In this document: piece after piece, positions 17,874-26,285 of the stretch | Numbering within the stretch: the stretch's first letter is position 1 | How the letters are laid out: each line of letters opens with the position of its first letter | NCBI GenBank assembly: GCA_021772975.1 | Contig: JAJFKY010000001.1 | Coordinates: 62,001-126,000 of the forward strand | Direction of reading: 5' to 3' | From: Gammaproteobacteria bacterium | Lineage (GTDB): Bacteria; Pseudomonadota; Gammaproteobacteria; Xanthomonadales; Wenzhouxiangellaceae | Length of the DNA: 64,000 nt | Position numbers and translations under genes: made by a program | The notes under the pieces: generated by a model | Databases searched by the model: none | The model's input: only the letters and a program-made list of their open reading frames with translations | Told to the model about the DNA's origin: nothing

Positions 17874-17979
17874 GGTTATTGTCCTTGTCAGATAAAGCAA
17901 TGATGTCTGTCAATTAATTAGCAGTGCCCATGGTTCCGGATTCATTCCAATAACATTCAGATTTCTCATTGCGTTCGGG

Positions 17980-17996
17980 ATGACAGCCGTTGTCAT
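17980..17996. repeat. Dyad ATGACA-N5-TGTCAT in a repeat-like context
   Basis: ATGACA and TGTCAT flank GCCGT. The surrounding TTCGGGATGACAGCC resembles dispersed intergenic repeats seen in many bacteria, and a related-looking segment (TGTCATTTCGACCAACGGGA) starts at 21343. It lies between the divergent hydrolase and propeller genes, so either an operator or a repeat fragment is possible. Confidence 0.35.
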
Positions 17997-18175
17997 TGAG
18001 ATCACCGTGCTGTTAAGTGCCCGCTACTTCAATGGCAGCGCGAAAATCCTGTAGCTGAGCAGAGTCAGCGGAACATAAGCTGTGCTGCAATGCATCCGTC
18101 AGGCAACCTCGCCCACATCAATGGCAACATGTTATTCTCCACCCGTCACATTGAAAGCCTATCAGGAAAACCACC

Positions 18176-21100
18176 ATGAAAACCTGGCCACTTGTACTCG
18201 TTTTGAGTGCTGTCTTCACGCTGCCTGTTCTTGCCGACGAAGAACCGCAGATCACCGGCTTTGAAAGTCTTAAATACCGCAACATCGGCCCCACCCGGGG
18301 TGGGCGTTCAGTGGCGGTGGCAGGGGTTGTTCAGGACCCGCTGGTGTACTACATGGGCGGTACCGGTGGCGGCGTTTGGAAAACCACCAACGCCGGCAAT
18401 ACCTGGAGCAATATTTCCGATAAGTATTTTAAGACCGGCTCTGTTGGGGCTGTAGCGGTAGCGCCTTCCGATCCCAATGTGGTGGTGGTGGGTATGGGCG
18501 AATCGCCATTTCGCGGAGTGGCTTCATCACACGGGGATGGCGTCTATGTTTCCACCGATGCCGGGCGCACCTGGACCCACGCCGGCCTGGAAAACACCCG
18601 GCAGATTTCCGAAGTGGTGATTCATCCCGCTGATCCGGACATTATCTGGGTCGCGGCACAGGGCAGTCCGTGGGCAGCCACTGAAGACCGTGGTGTGTAC
18701 CAATCCACTGATGGTGGTAAAAACTGGGAACAGGTGTTATTCGTCGATAACAACACCGGCGCGGTGGATCTGGCCATTCATCCCGGCAACCCGCGTATTC
18801 TGTTCGCCGCGATGTGGGACCACGACCGCGAGCCCTGGGAAATCCGCTCCGGCGGTCCGGGCTCAGGCATTTACCGATCAACCGACGGTGGCGCAACCTG
18901 GGATGAAGTCACCGAAGGCCTGCCGGACACCATGGGCAAAATCGGCATTGCGCCATCCGGCGCCAACCCCGATCTGGTCTGGGCAATTGTTGAAGCCAAG
19001 GAAAAAGGTGGTTTATACCGCTCCGTCGATGGTGGCGAAAGCTGGGGTCATGTTAACGGCGACCGCCGCCTGCACGCGCGCTCCTGGTATTACATGCACG
19101 TGTTCGCCGATCCCAAAAACGAGCACGTGGTGCATGTGCTGAATGCGCCGTTTATGACTTCAATCGACGGTGGCAAAAGCTTCTCCGGTATCTCCACCCC
19201 GCACGGCGATCATCATGAGCTGTGGATCAACCCCGATAACCCGGCCAACATGATCAACGGCAACGACGGCGGCGCAACTGTCACCTTCGACGGCGGCAAA
19301 ACCTGGACCAGCGAACACAATCAGCCCACCGCGCAGTTTTACCGGGTCAATACCGACAATCAGTTCAACTACCGCGTGTATGGCGGCCAGCAGGATAACT
19401 CTACGGTTTCCATCCCCAGCCGCTCGGATGATGGCGATGTGGGCGGACGCGAGGATTACTTTCAGGTCGGTGGTTGTGAAAGCGCCTATATCGACTTTGA
19501 TCCTGACAATCCCCGGTATATCTATGCCGGCTGTTACCTGGGTCTGATCAGCGAGCACGATTCAGACACCGGCGCCGAACGTGATATCCGTGTGTATCCC
19601 GAACTGCTGTTCGGCGTGCCGCCGAAACAGCGCAAATACCGCTTTAACTGGAACGCGCCGATTGTGGTCTCACAGCACAATCCGGAGGTGATCTATCACG
19701 CCGGCAATATCGTGTTCAAGACCACCAACCGCGGTCAGTCCTGGGATGCCATCAGCCCTGACCTGACCCAGGATACCGAGGACACCCAGGGCCCCGGTGG
19801 CCGGCCGATCACCAACGAAGTCTCGGAAAATTACAACACCATACTCAGTCTGGAAGAAAGCCCGCATGATGCCAGCGTATTGTGGGCCGGCACCGATGAT
19901 GGCCGTTTGCAGGTGACCCGCGACGGCGGTGAAAGCTGGGATGATGTGACGCCACGCGGCATTGATGACGGCATGTTTAATGCCATCGATATCTCTGCGC
20001 ACGACCCGGCGACCGCCTATGTGGCTTACACCCGTTATAAGTACAACGACCATCAGCCGCGCATCTACAAAACCAGCAATTATGGTCAGCGCTGGTCAGA
20101 CATTTCTGACGGCATTCCCGAGGATACCTTTGTGCGTGTGGTGCGAGAAGACACCGAGCGTCAGGGACTGTTGTTTGCCGGCACCGAAACCGGTGTATTC
20201 GTGTCCTTCAACGATGGCGATGACTGGCAGGCATTGCAGAACAATCTGCCGGTAGTGCCGGTCACCGATATCAAGGTCCAGCGCGATGATCTGGTGCTGT
20301 CCACCCAGGGCCGGGCATTCTGGATACTGGATAATATTACCCCCTTGCGGCAAATGAATACGGCTGGCAATGATGCCGAGCTGCATCTTTACGCCCCCCA
20401 GCAGGCTTATCTGCTGCGCAGCGGAGGTGGTGGCGACAGCGTAGGTTCCAATCCAGCCAATGGCGCGGTGATTGATTTTGTGGTCGCCGAAACCGACCAA
20501 TCCGAAGAGCAGCAAGAAGAAGAGCAGGCACCGCTCAAACTGGAACTGCTGGACTCAGATGGCCAGGTGATCCGCACCCTGGCCACTGACCAGGAAGGCA
20601 GCAACAAGCTGGAAACCAAAGCCGGACACAATCGCGTCGTCTGGGATTTGAACAGCGATCACCTCAACACCGTCCAGAACGAATTTGTGATTGCGGCCGG
20701 CAGGGATAAAAAAATCACCGGGCCACGGGTAGCACCCGGCAATTACACCGTGCGACTGTCCGATGGCGAAACCAGCCTGGAACAACCTCTGTCAGTGCAG
20801 ATGGACCCACGCCTGACCATCGCCCAAACCGATATCGACGAATACGAAGCGCTGAAAACCGAACTCGCCAGTGCCCTGGACGAACTGCACGGCAGTATCG
20901 AAGCCTTCCGCAGTGTCCGTGACCAGGCCACCGCCCGCAAAGCACTACTGGACGAGGAAGAAAACCAGGAACTGATCGAAGCCATCGACGCCGTCGTCAC
21001 CGCCACCGAAAAATGGGAAAACTCGGTCTTTACCAGTGAATGGGAATTCTTCCAGGACGTGCTTAATTGGCCCAGCAAGCTGGACTTTAATCTGCAGTCA

Positions 21101-21301
21101 TTGCTGTATTTCAGCGTCAATGGCACCTTGCCGCCGCTAACCGATGGTATTCAGGCAAGAGCGGATGACGTGCTGACCGAATGGCGCGAAGCTCAGGCGG
21201 CACGGGATGCCGTGGTCGAGAATGAAATTTCAGCATTTAACACCGCGTTCGCCGCGGCTGATCAGGCTGGTGTCGTGGTGCCGGACTTTGTTGCTGAGTA
21301 A
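18176..21301 (+). CDS. Exported Asp-box (BNR/sortilin-like) beta-propeller protein
   Basis: This 1041-residue protein has a signal peptide (1-20, cleavage near PVLA-DEE). Residues of about 25-730 contain many Asp-box repeats of the form S-x-DGG-x-T/S-W (STDAGRTWTHAG, STDGGKNWEQV, SVDGGESWGHV, TRDGGESWDDV), giving two stacked propellers as in VPS10/sortilin and BNR-repeat glycosidases. The C-terminal 300 residues include an Ig-like segment and a long alpha-helical, Glu-rich region (about 880-1020). Databases often call such proteins glycosyl hydrolases, but no catalytic residues can be assigned here. It is probably periplasmic or extracellular and binds peptides or glycans. It is monocistronic, with a hairpin downstream at 21433-21464. 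Confidence 0.8.
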   Translation: MKTWPLVLVLSAVFTLPVLADEEPQITGFESLKYRNIGPTRGGRSVAVAGVVQDPLVYYMGGTGGGVWKTTNAGNTWSNISDKYFKTGSVGAVAVAPSDPNVVVVGMGESPFRGVASSHGDGVYVSTDAGRTWTHAGLENTRQISEVVIHPADPDIIWVAAQGSPWAATEDRGVYQSTDGGKNWEQVLFVDNNTGAVDLAIHPGNPRILFAAMWDHDREPWEIRSGGPGSGIYRSTDGGATWDEVTEGLPDTMGKIGIAPSGANPDLVWAIVEAKEKGGLYRSVDGGESWGHVNGDRRLHARSWYYMHVFADPKNEHVVHVLNAPFMTSIDGGKSFSGISTPHGDHHELWINPDNPANMINGNDGGATVTFDGGKTWTSEHNQPTAQFYRVNTDNQFNYRVYGGQQDNSTVSIPSRSDDGDVGGREDYFQVGGCESAYIDFDPDNPRYIYAGCYLGLISEHDSDTGAERDIRVYPELLFGVPPKQRKYRFNWNAPIVVSQHNPEVIYHAGNIVFKTTNRGQSWDAISPDLTQDTEDTQGPGGRPITNEVSENYNTILSLEESPHDASVLWAGTDDGRLQVTRDGGESWDDVTPRGIDDGMFNAIDISAHDPATAYVAYTRYKYNDHQPRIYKTSNYGQRWSDISDGIPEDTFVRVVREDTERQGLLFAGTETGVFVSFNDGDDWQALQNNLPVVPVTDIKVQRDDLVLSTQGRAFWILDNITPLRQMNTAGNDAELHLYAPQQAYLLRSGGGGDSVGSNPANGAVIDFVVAETDQSEEQQEEEQAPLKLELLDSDGQVIRTLATDQEGSNKLETKAGHNRVVWDLNSDHLNTVQNEFVIAAGRDKKITGPRVAPGNYTVRLSDGETSLEQPLSVQMDPRLTIAQTDIDEYEALKTELASALDELHGSIEAFRSVRDQATARKALLDEEENQELIEAIDAVVTATEKWENSVFTSEWEFFQDVLNWPSKLDFNLQSLLYFSVNGTLPPLTDGIQARADDVLTEWREAQAARDAVVENEISAFNTAFAAADQAGVVVPDFVAE

Positions 21302-21342
21302 TCATCGAAAAACGCAACATATAGCCATGAACAGTAATACTC

Positions 21343-21374
21343 TGTCATTTCGACCAACGGGAGAAATCTTAATA
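21343..21374. repeat. Dispersed-repeat-like segment
   Basis: The segment reads TGTCATTTCGACCAACGGGA followed by GAAATCTTAA. I recognise it as resembling a repeat widely scattered in bacterial intergenic DNA. No second full copy is visible in this window, so this rests on recognition alone. Confidence 0.35.
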
Positions 21375-21432
21375 ACGCTGCCTAAATACATATCTGGATA
21401 ACAAGACTGAATAAGTCTATAGTGATTTTGCA

Positions 21433-21464
21433 GCCTATTGCACAGGTCTAACCTGCCAATAGGC
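21433..21464 (+). terminator. Possible terminator hairpin
   Basis: GCCTATTG pairs with CAATAGGC, and inside it CAGGT pairs with ACCTG. It lies about 130 bases after the propeller gene. There is no T-run, so termination is uncertain. Confidence 0.4.
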
Positions 21465-21483
21465 TCCTCATCTATCAATATAG

Positions 21484-21720
21484 GGAACCACAGTTGAAAA
21501 CCAGGAATACGCAGAATTTTGGATAAGACTGGGTGCAGTTTTGGTTGATAGCATCATCTTTTGCATCATACTTGTTGTCCCGCTCACCATGATCTACGGT
21601 TCAGATGACTGGTTAGGCAACCAGTTTATCCACGGATTCTGGGATATTCTGCTGACCTATATCTTTCCGTTTGTTGTTAAAAACGGGGTCAGAGTGCATT
21701 CGGACTATTACACTTGGTAA
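21484..21720 (+). pseudogene. Truncated RDD-family membrane protein
   Basis: In frame from 21484 the translation includes YAEFWIRLGAVLVDSI, then a hydrophobic stretch IILVVPLTMIYG and a second one (WDILLTYIFPFVV). This matches the first part of the RDD domain, with its conserved Arg and Asp (R and D of the name). The frame has no usable start codon (a TAG at 21481 precedes it directly). It runs into the GGGGTCAGAGTGC repeat at 21685 and stops at 21720, far short of a normal RDD protein. The gene therefore appears broken by insertion of the RAYT element that follows. Confidence 0.75.
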
Positions 21721-21775
21721 TCGATCATACTCTAAACCCGTCAATCACTTCACTTTATAAAAGCACTCTGACCCC
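21685..21775. repeat. Left inverted repeat pair of RAYT element
   Basis: GGGGTCAGAGTGC (21685-21697) and its exact reverse complement GCACTCTGACCCC (21763-21775) enclose 65 bases. The same pair encloses the 3' end of the transposase gene at 22485-22578. RAYT enzymes recognise such REP-like hairpins. Confidence 0.85.
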
Positions 21776-21877
21776 ATCTAAACGCTGATATCCGACAAAC
21801 CATCAAGCCAGCTTCCGATAGCGCAAGTCTCATTATCCGTTACCCTTTTATCGGACATCAATCAAAGGGCAACTCAG

Positions 21878-22504
21878 ATGGCTCGTTTACCAAGGTTGGA
21901 CATGATCGGCGTACCACAGCACGTCATTCAACGCGGCAATAACAGACAACCCTGTTTCTTCGCTGAACAGGATTACCGGCTGTACCTTAATTATCTGCGA
22001 TCTGCTGCGCAAAAATACAATTGCGCCATTCACGCCTACGTATTGATGACCAATCACGTACATTTATTGGTTACCGGACACAAACATGGCGCATTGAGCA
22101 GCATGATGCAGAGCCTTGGACGTCAGTATGTTCGCTACATCAATACCACATACAAGCGGACTGGTACGTTGTGGGAGGGACGGTTCAAGTCAAGCCTGAT
22201 AGGCAGCGAACGGTATCTGATGACCTGTTATCGTTACATTGAGCTTAATCCGGTCCGCGCTCATATAGTCTCCCAACCAAAAGACTATCGCTGGTCAAGC
22301 CACGCTGGCAATGCCTATGCACGCAATGATCCATGCATTACGCAGCACGCGCTTTACCTGTCGCTTGGTAAAGACGAAAAGCAGCGCTGCCTTGCATATC
22401 AAGATTTGTTCAACGAGCCTCTGACCAACAATGATCTGGTTGCCATTACGGCGCATGCCAACCGATGTCAGCCGTTGGGCCGCTGGGGTCAGAGTGCTTT
22501 TTAA
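21878..22504 (+). CDS. REP-associated tyrosine transposase (RAYT, Y1_Tnp)
   Basis: This 208-residue protein of the TnpA_REP/IS200-like Y1 superfamily has the HUH metal motif H-V-H in MTNHVHLLVTGHKHG. The downstream region has GRFKSSLIGSERYLMTCYRYIELNPVRA, carrying the candidate catalytic Tyr and the family-typical NPVRA. The opening MARLPRLDMIGVPQHVIQRGNN is diagnostic. The enzyme nicks and joins single-stranded REP hairpins. The last codons (GRWGQSAF) are encoded by the GGGGTCAGAGTGC repeat, so the right-end repeat doubles as coding sequence. The gene looks intact and possibly active. Confidence 0.92.
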   Translation: MARLPRLDMIGVPQHVIQRGNNRQPCFFAEQDYRLYLNYLRSAAQKYNCAIHAYVLMTNHVHLLVTGHKHGALSSMMQSLGRQYVRYINTTYKRTGTLWEGRFKSSLIGSERYLMTCYRYIELNPVRAHIVSQPKDYRWSSHAGNAYARNDPCITQHALYLSLGKDEKQRCLAYQDLFNEPLTNNDLVAITAHANRCQPLGRWGQSAF

Positions 22505-22578
22505 GGCTGGAACAAAACGCAGGTCATCGGATTCACTTGCATACGACACCAGGAAGAACCTAGCAGCACTCTGACCCC
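22485..22578. repeat. Right inverted repeat pair of RAYT element
   Basis: GGGGTCAGAGTGC (22485-22497) overlaps the transposase stop, and GCACTCTGACCCC (22566-22578) lies 68 bases further. With the left pair they define an element of about 894 bases (21685-22578). Confidence 0.85.
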
Positions 22579-22699
22579 GTTGTCATCGAAAGTAGCTTGT
22601 TGTGTTGTCATAGGTCATCTCTTTTGAGTTAATGATAAAGAAATGACACAGAATTCTGAACAGTACCTGAGCATACCAATTATTTACAGGATCATTATC

Positions 22700-23707
22700 T
22701 CAGCTCAATGCACTCCTAACTTCTACAAGCTCGAATCCTATGAGCAAATTCGTTTCATAATCATAGTCAACAATTACTCGCTTTTTTTCACCAAATTGAG
22801 AAATAACAGTGGCCGCAATTGCACTAGGCTCATACTCTAAATCATATATCGGCCTGCTTTCTTGATATTCTCCCAGCACAAACTTGACCGTGATATTGAA
22901 TACTTCATTTTCGGATAATTTCATTAGCATTTGAGCATTTTCACCATGCGCAAAAACCTCTTTCGGACCATCGCCTCTAAGTAAACTCTTCAAGGATTTA
23001 TCCATTGGCTCTAGCGAGCGCTTTATCGCTGCCCCATAGTCGTAGCTGAATGCAATGCACTCGTTTTTGCTTGCTCTCTTGCAGCGCCCTAAACCAGCCT
23101 TAAAAGATACTTTTTTACCATATAGAAGCTTCGGAAGTAACTTGAACTCTTCAATAAGCTTCAAGGAATTTAGCTTCTCTTTATCCTCGGCCTCATTACC
23201 AATTATTAAATCATATTTGGAAAGCTCCCTAACCAAGTCAGAATAAACCTTTTGGGCCAAGTCATCAGGCGTTGTGAAAGGGCTAACTGTGAGCTCTGAG
23301 CGTACTCGTTCCTTAAAAATTTTTAACTTCTCTGCGTCACCAGCTAAAGAAACATACTTATACGGGACTGGTTGATTTTCATCAATAATATATGCGAATC
23401 GTGGCACAGCGAGTTCGCCTGCACGATCATATTCCCGCTCTACAAACGACTTCTTATAGCTTTTATCAATTGAGCCATACCTCGCCCCAAGAAACATTAA
23501 AAAAACTTGTGATTTATCAAGCTCTTCAAGACAGGTTTCTATGGGTTTTTTGTCACGCGAACCAAAAAACTCTTGCGCGTTGATTATTCCAGCTCGACTC
23601 TGCAAATCTTTTATGACTGCATTTCGGTATTCTTTCATATCAATATATGTTGACGATACAAAAAAATTTATATTGGATAATTTTAGGTTATTGCTTGGTA
23701 TAGTCAT
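22700..23707 (-). CDS. DUF4062 domain protein, possibly defence-related
   Basis: This 335-residue protein has an N-terminal DUF4062 domain (about 10-150): INFFVSSTYIDMKEYRNAV, then PIETCLEELDKSQVFLMFLGARYGS and SFVEREYDRAGEL. DUF4062 is a TIR/nucleoside-deoxyribosyltransferase-like alpha/beta fold, often N-terminal to NACHT or other STAND-type modules. Here no P-loop follows; residues 170-335 are a separate beta-rich region I do not recognise. The gene is visibly more AT-rich than the flanking housekeeping genes and sits beside a RAYT element and a toxin-antitoxin pair, all signs of acquired DNA. A role in phage defence is an inference. Confidence 0.7.
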   Translation of the reverse strand: MTIPSNNLKLSNINFFVSSTYIDMKEYRNAVIKDLQSRAGIINAQEFFGSRDKKPIETCLEELDKSQVFLMFLGARYGSIDKSYKKSFVEREYDRAGELAVPRFAYIIDENQPVPYKYVSLAGDAEKLKIFKERVRSELTVSPFTTPDDLAQKVYSDLVRELSKYDLIIGNEAEDKEKLNSLKLIEEFKLLPKLLYGKKVSFKAGLGRCKRASKNECIAFSYDYGAAIKRSLEPMDKSLKSLLRGDGPKEVFAHGENAQMLMKLSENEVFNITVKFVLGEYQESRPIYDLEYEPSAIAATVISQFGEKKRVIVDYDYETNLLIGFELVEVRSALS

Positions 23708-23887
23708 TGAGAGTTAATATCCACCTTCATGAAAATTTAGCTACTAAATTATTTTCACCTTAAAACACAAGGTATCAGTTAGCCTAATCATCGCCCGATA
23801 TGGCAACTTTCGAATAAGGTTGAGCATCTTTTAACTACGTATATCTGATACGTCCTTGAGCATAAGCTTTTATGGTTATGGGCTAAA

Positions 23888-23900
23888 GAAAAGCACTCTG
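23888..23900. repeat. Partial copy of the RAYT end repeat
   Basis: GAAAAGCACTCTG matches the AAAAGCACTCTGACCCC end of the RAYT element for its first part, then diverges. It lies between the DUF4062 gene and the toxin gene. Confidence 0.4.
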
Positions 23901-23931
23901 GCTACATTGTCTTCGAATACCTAAAAGAACC

Positions 23932-24255
23932 TCAGCTAAGCAGACGCGACTGTAACAACGTCTGCATATCGCGTCGCCCATCAGCAACTAAATAGATAAT
24001 CACAAGCTCATCAAATATTCGATAAATAATCCGGTATGGCTTGAAATACACTTCCCGATACTGCTTGATCCCCAGACTCATCAGCTCTTTGACATAACTC
24101 CCACGGGCCGGTGATTGCCTCAAGTCATCCAGTGTGAACTTTATTTTTTCAAACACGTATTTGGCGCTCTCGATTGAATCGTTGCTGGTAATGTAACCAT
24201 AAAGCGATGCCAGATCGCGCTCTGCGTCGGCAGTCAGCCGGACCTGAAAACCCAT
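23932..24255 (-). CDS. ParE/RelE-family toxin
   Basis: This toxin of about 107 residues belongs to the ParE/RelE superfamily. It has an N-terminal LTADAERDLASLYGYI helix pair and the core FTLDDLRQSPARGSYVKEL. The C-terminal strands are YREVYFKPYRIIYRIFDEL and VIIYLVADGRRDMQTLL. ParE members poison gyrase and RelE members cleave ribosomal mRNA; the preserved R-x-I-Y-R pattern and DGRRDM end are closer to ParE. The ATG overlaps the antitoxin stop (TGATG), so the two are coupled. Confidence 0.85.
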   Translation of the reverse strand: MGFQVRLTADAERDLASLYGYITSNDSIESAKYVFEKIKFTLDDLRQSPARGSYVKELMSLGIKQYREVYFKPYRIIYRIFDELVIIYLVADGRRDMQTLLQSRLLS

Positions 24256-24530
24256 CAATCTTGTTTATGGCCGCGCTGAATTTTCTCGATAGCATCGAAG
24301 GCATCCACTGTTTGACCACCCTGCACTTGAGCCTCACCCAGCGCAAGGATTTTCAGCAACGCCAGGGTTTCCTGTGTCTCCTCGTAGGTACGGACATCCT
24401 GTATCACTGCCCTGGCCTCACCATTCTGGGTGATGACCATAGGTTCTCGGATTTCGTTTAAATCCCGGAAAATCTCTGACGCGTGGGCTTTTAGATAGCT
24501 GATGGGTTTGATTTGGTTTGAGTATTTCAT
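24255..24530 (-). CDS. Phd/YefM-family antitoxin
   Basis: This 91-residue protein opens MKYSNQIKPISYLKAHASEI with the conserved Phd/YefM core (PMVITQNGEARAVIQDVRTYEE). The C-terminal half (about 60-91) is the flexible toxin-binding tail. It binds its own promoter and neutralises the toxin encoded immediately downstream. A Phd-type antitoxin with a ParE-type toxin is a common combination. Confidence 0.9.
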   Translation of the reverse strand: MKYSNQIKPISYLKAHASEIFRDLNEIREPMVITQNGEARAVIQDVRTYEETQETLALLKILALGEAQVQGGQTVDAFDAIEKIQRGHKQD

Positions 24531-24660
24531 CAGAAAGCATGGTTAGACCTGAATTCAGTCTAAATTATAGTCTGAAAAAGGTCAACCAATGCTCTCTAAA
24601 TGAACCACAAGAGACAGGCCTTGAGCGGCCCGGCAAAATTACGAGTCATGTCCTGCTACT

Positions 24661-24677
24661 AAAAGTACTCCGACCCT
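24661..24677. repeat. Degenerate copy of the RAYT end repeat
   Basis: AAAAGTACTCCGACCCT differs from AAAAGCACTCTGACCCC at three positions. It lies at the far edge of the accessory patch, just before the amidohydrolase gene, and may mark an older element boundary. Confidence 0.4.
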
Positions 24678-24684
24678 GAGGTTT

Positions 24685-26175
24685 TTAATTTTTAATCTCA
24701 GCTTTCAATACCTCAGGCTCCAGAGCCTGCCCGTTGTGCAGTACCAGAGTGGCGGTTTCCAGGGCTTTGAAATCCTCCAGCGGATTATGTTTAAGAAACA
24801 CCATATCCGCATCATACCCGGGCGCGATTTTGCCGGTTTTCTGACCCATTCCGAGCAGTTCGGCGGCAGTGCTGGTGGCCATTCTCAGGATGGCATAGTC
24901 GGGCAGGCCCGCTTGTTGATGCAGTATCATTTCCTGCATCAGACTGGCGCCCGGCGCGATAAATGGATTGCCCTGATCCGTTCCCAGCGTGAGTTTGGCC
25001 CCGGCGTTATGCAATAGTTTGACGAAGGTCTGAATTTTCGGCCAGACCGCTTTGGCCCGTGCATAATCGGCTGCCGTCCAGCCCAGATCAAACCGGAACA
25101 ATGTCTGCCAGTTCTGCACCATCTTCGGATGGGCAAGTTCCAGATAGGCATCCCGGACCGCTGGCTGATCGCCCCAGAAAGCCAGATAAAAGGCGATCAG
25201 CGTGGCATCAATGGTGATGTCACTGGCCGCCACTGTGGCGATCATATCGCGTATCGGCTCCGATTCCAGATCGGCCTGTTCCCACCATTCAAAAAACTCG
25301 TATGCACCCGGACGCCGGTTTTGCAGATAGTCATCGCGGACTTCTGGATTGAGCAGATCGGGGCTGGTGGGCATGGCATGCACCAGTGCATCCAGTCCAA
25401 TCTCCACCGCGGTACGCCAGTCCACGCCCACATGACCGATGCTGCCGACGCCGTATTGCTCCGCAGCGGCCTGGCCCCTCGCCAGATCTTCGGCCGTTAA
25501 GGAAAAATACAGTTTGACATCATCAACGCCCGCCGCCGCATGCTCCCTGACAATGGCTTCTATCGGACGATCTTCACTGACCAGATCAGCCAGCCCTTCA
25601 AACGGTGTGGCCGAACGGTCGATCACCGGACCGGCTACGCGTGCTTCGGGACCGAGCAGGCGACCTGCTGCGACATCGCGTTTATAGGCCACATTGATAG
25701 CAGCGTCACCGCCCGGATTGCGGATGGTGGTGACACCATACGCCAGCAAGCCTTTAGCGTTGTGAGCGGTAATCGCCGGATCATATTCGACCCCCAGCTG
25801 AGGTATTCCGTCTTCGACCGCCACCGTCACCGGCCCCAGCGTGACATGCGCATGGGTATCGATCAGTCCGGGCAAGGCGAAATGACCCTGCATATCATGC
25901 GCCTCGTCGAAAGGACCTACCGGGGGCGCTCCGCTGCCGACTGCCTGTATGCGGTTATTGGCCACCACCACATACGCTGCCGGGATGACCTTTTCAGCGA
26001 CCGGATCAATGCGCTTGAAGTTATAGTAAAGCCTGACGGTATCCGAGGCGCGCTGCGCTGCAACGCTGTTATCATCAGCAATACCCAGGCCGGGACAGGT
26101 TAACAGGCAGAAGATAATGGTGCGCAGACTGCAGGCGAATCGATGCGCCAGTGTGGGTTGTCGTGGTGTGAACAT
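24685..26175 (-). CDS. Exported amidohydrolase
   Basis: This 496-residue protein has a signal peptide (about 1-33, ending near PGLGIA-DDN). The amidohydrolase domain shows GLIDTHAHVTLG (first metal His pair), SIGHVGVDWRTAV and ALVHAMPTS (His ligands) and LGTDQGNPF (Asp). The helix ILRMATSTAAELLGM and the closing GYDADMVFLKHNPLEDFKALE strand follow. The family includes prolidases, imidazolonepropionases and ochratoxinase-like enzymes. It shares little beyond motifs with the amidohydrolase at 8667-10559 and lacks the CIA30 module. GGAG precedes the ATG. The ECF sigma gene is divergent, 110 bases away. Confidence 0.85.
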   Translation of the reverse strand: MFTPRQPTLAHRFACSLRTIIFCLLTCPGLGIADDNSVAAQRASDTVRLYYNFKRIDPVAEKVIPAAYVVVANNRIQAVGSGAPPVGPFDEAHDMQGHFALPGLIDTHAHVTLGPVTVAVEDGIPQLGVEYDPAITAHNAKGLLAYGVTTIRNPGGDAAINVAYKRDVAAGRLLGPEARVAGPVIDRSATPFEGLADLVSEDRPIEAIVREHAAAGVDDVKLYFSLTAEDLARGQAAAEQYGVGSIGHVGVDWRTAVEIGLDALVHAMPTSPDLLNPEVRDDYLQNRRPGAYEFFEWWEQADLESEPIRDMIATVAASDITIDATLIAFYLAFWGDQPAVRDAYLELAHPKMVQNWQTLFRFDLGWTAADYARAKAVWPKIQTFVKLLHNAGAKLTLGTDQGNPFIAPGASLMQEMILHQQAGLPDYAILRMATSTAAELLGMGQKTGKIAPGYDADMVFLKHNPLEDFKALETATLVLHNGQALEPEVLKAEIKN

Positions 26176-26285
26176 AATGTCTCCAATGTGATTGAAACCA
26201 GATCAGTGATGGCAGTCTGGAACCCGGGCGTTTTCTTTCATCTGAAAGAATTGCTCGCCGGGTGAGACTATTGCGGACATGAGCA

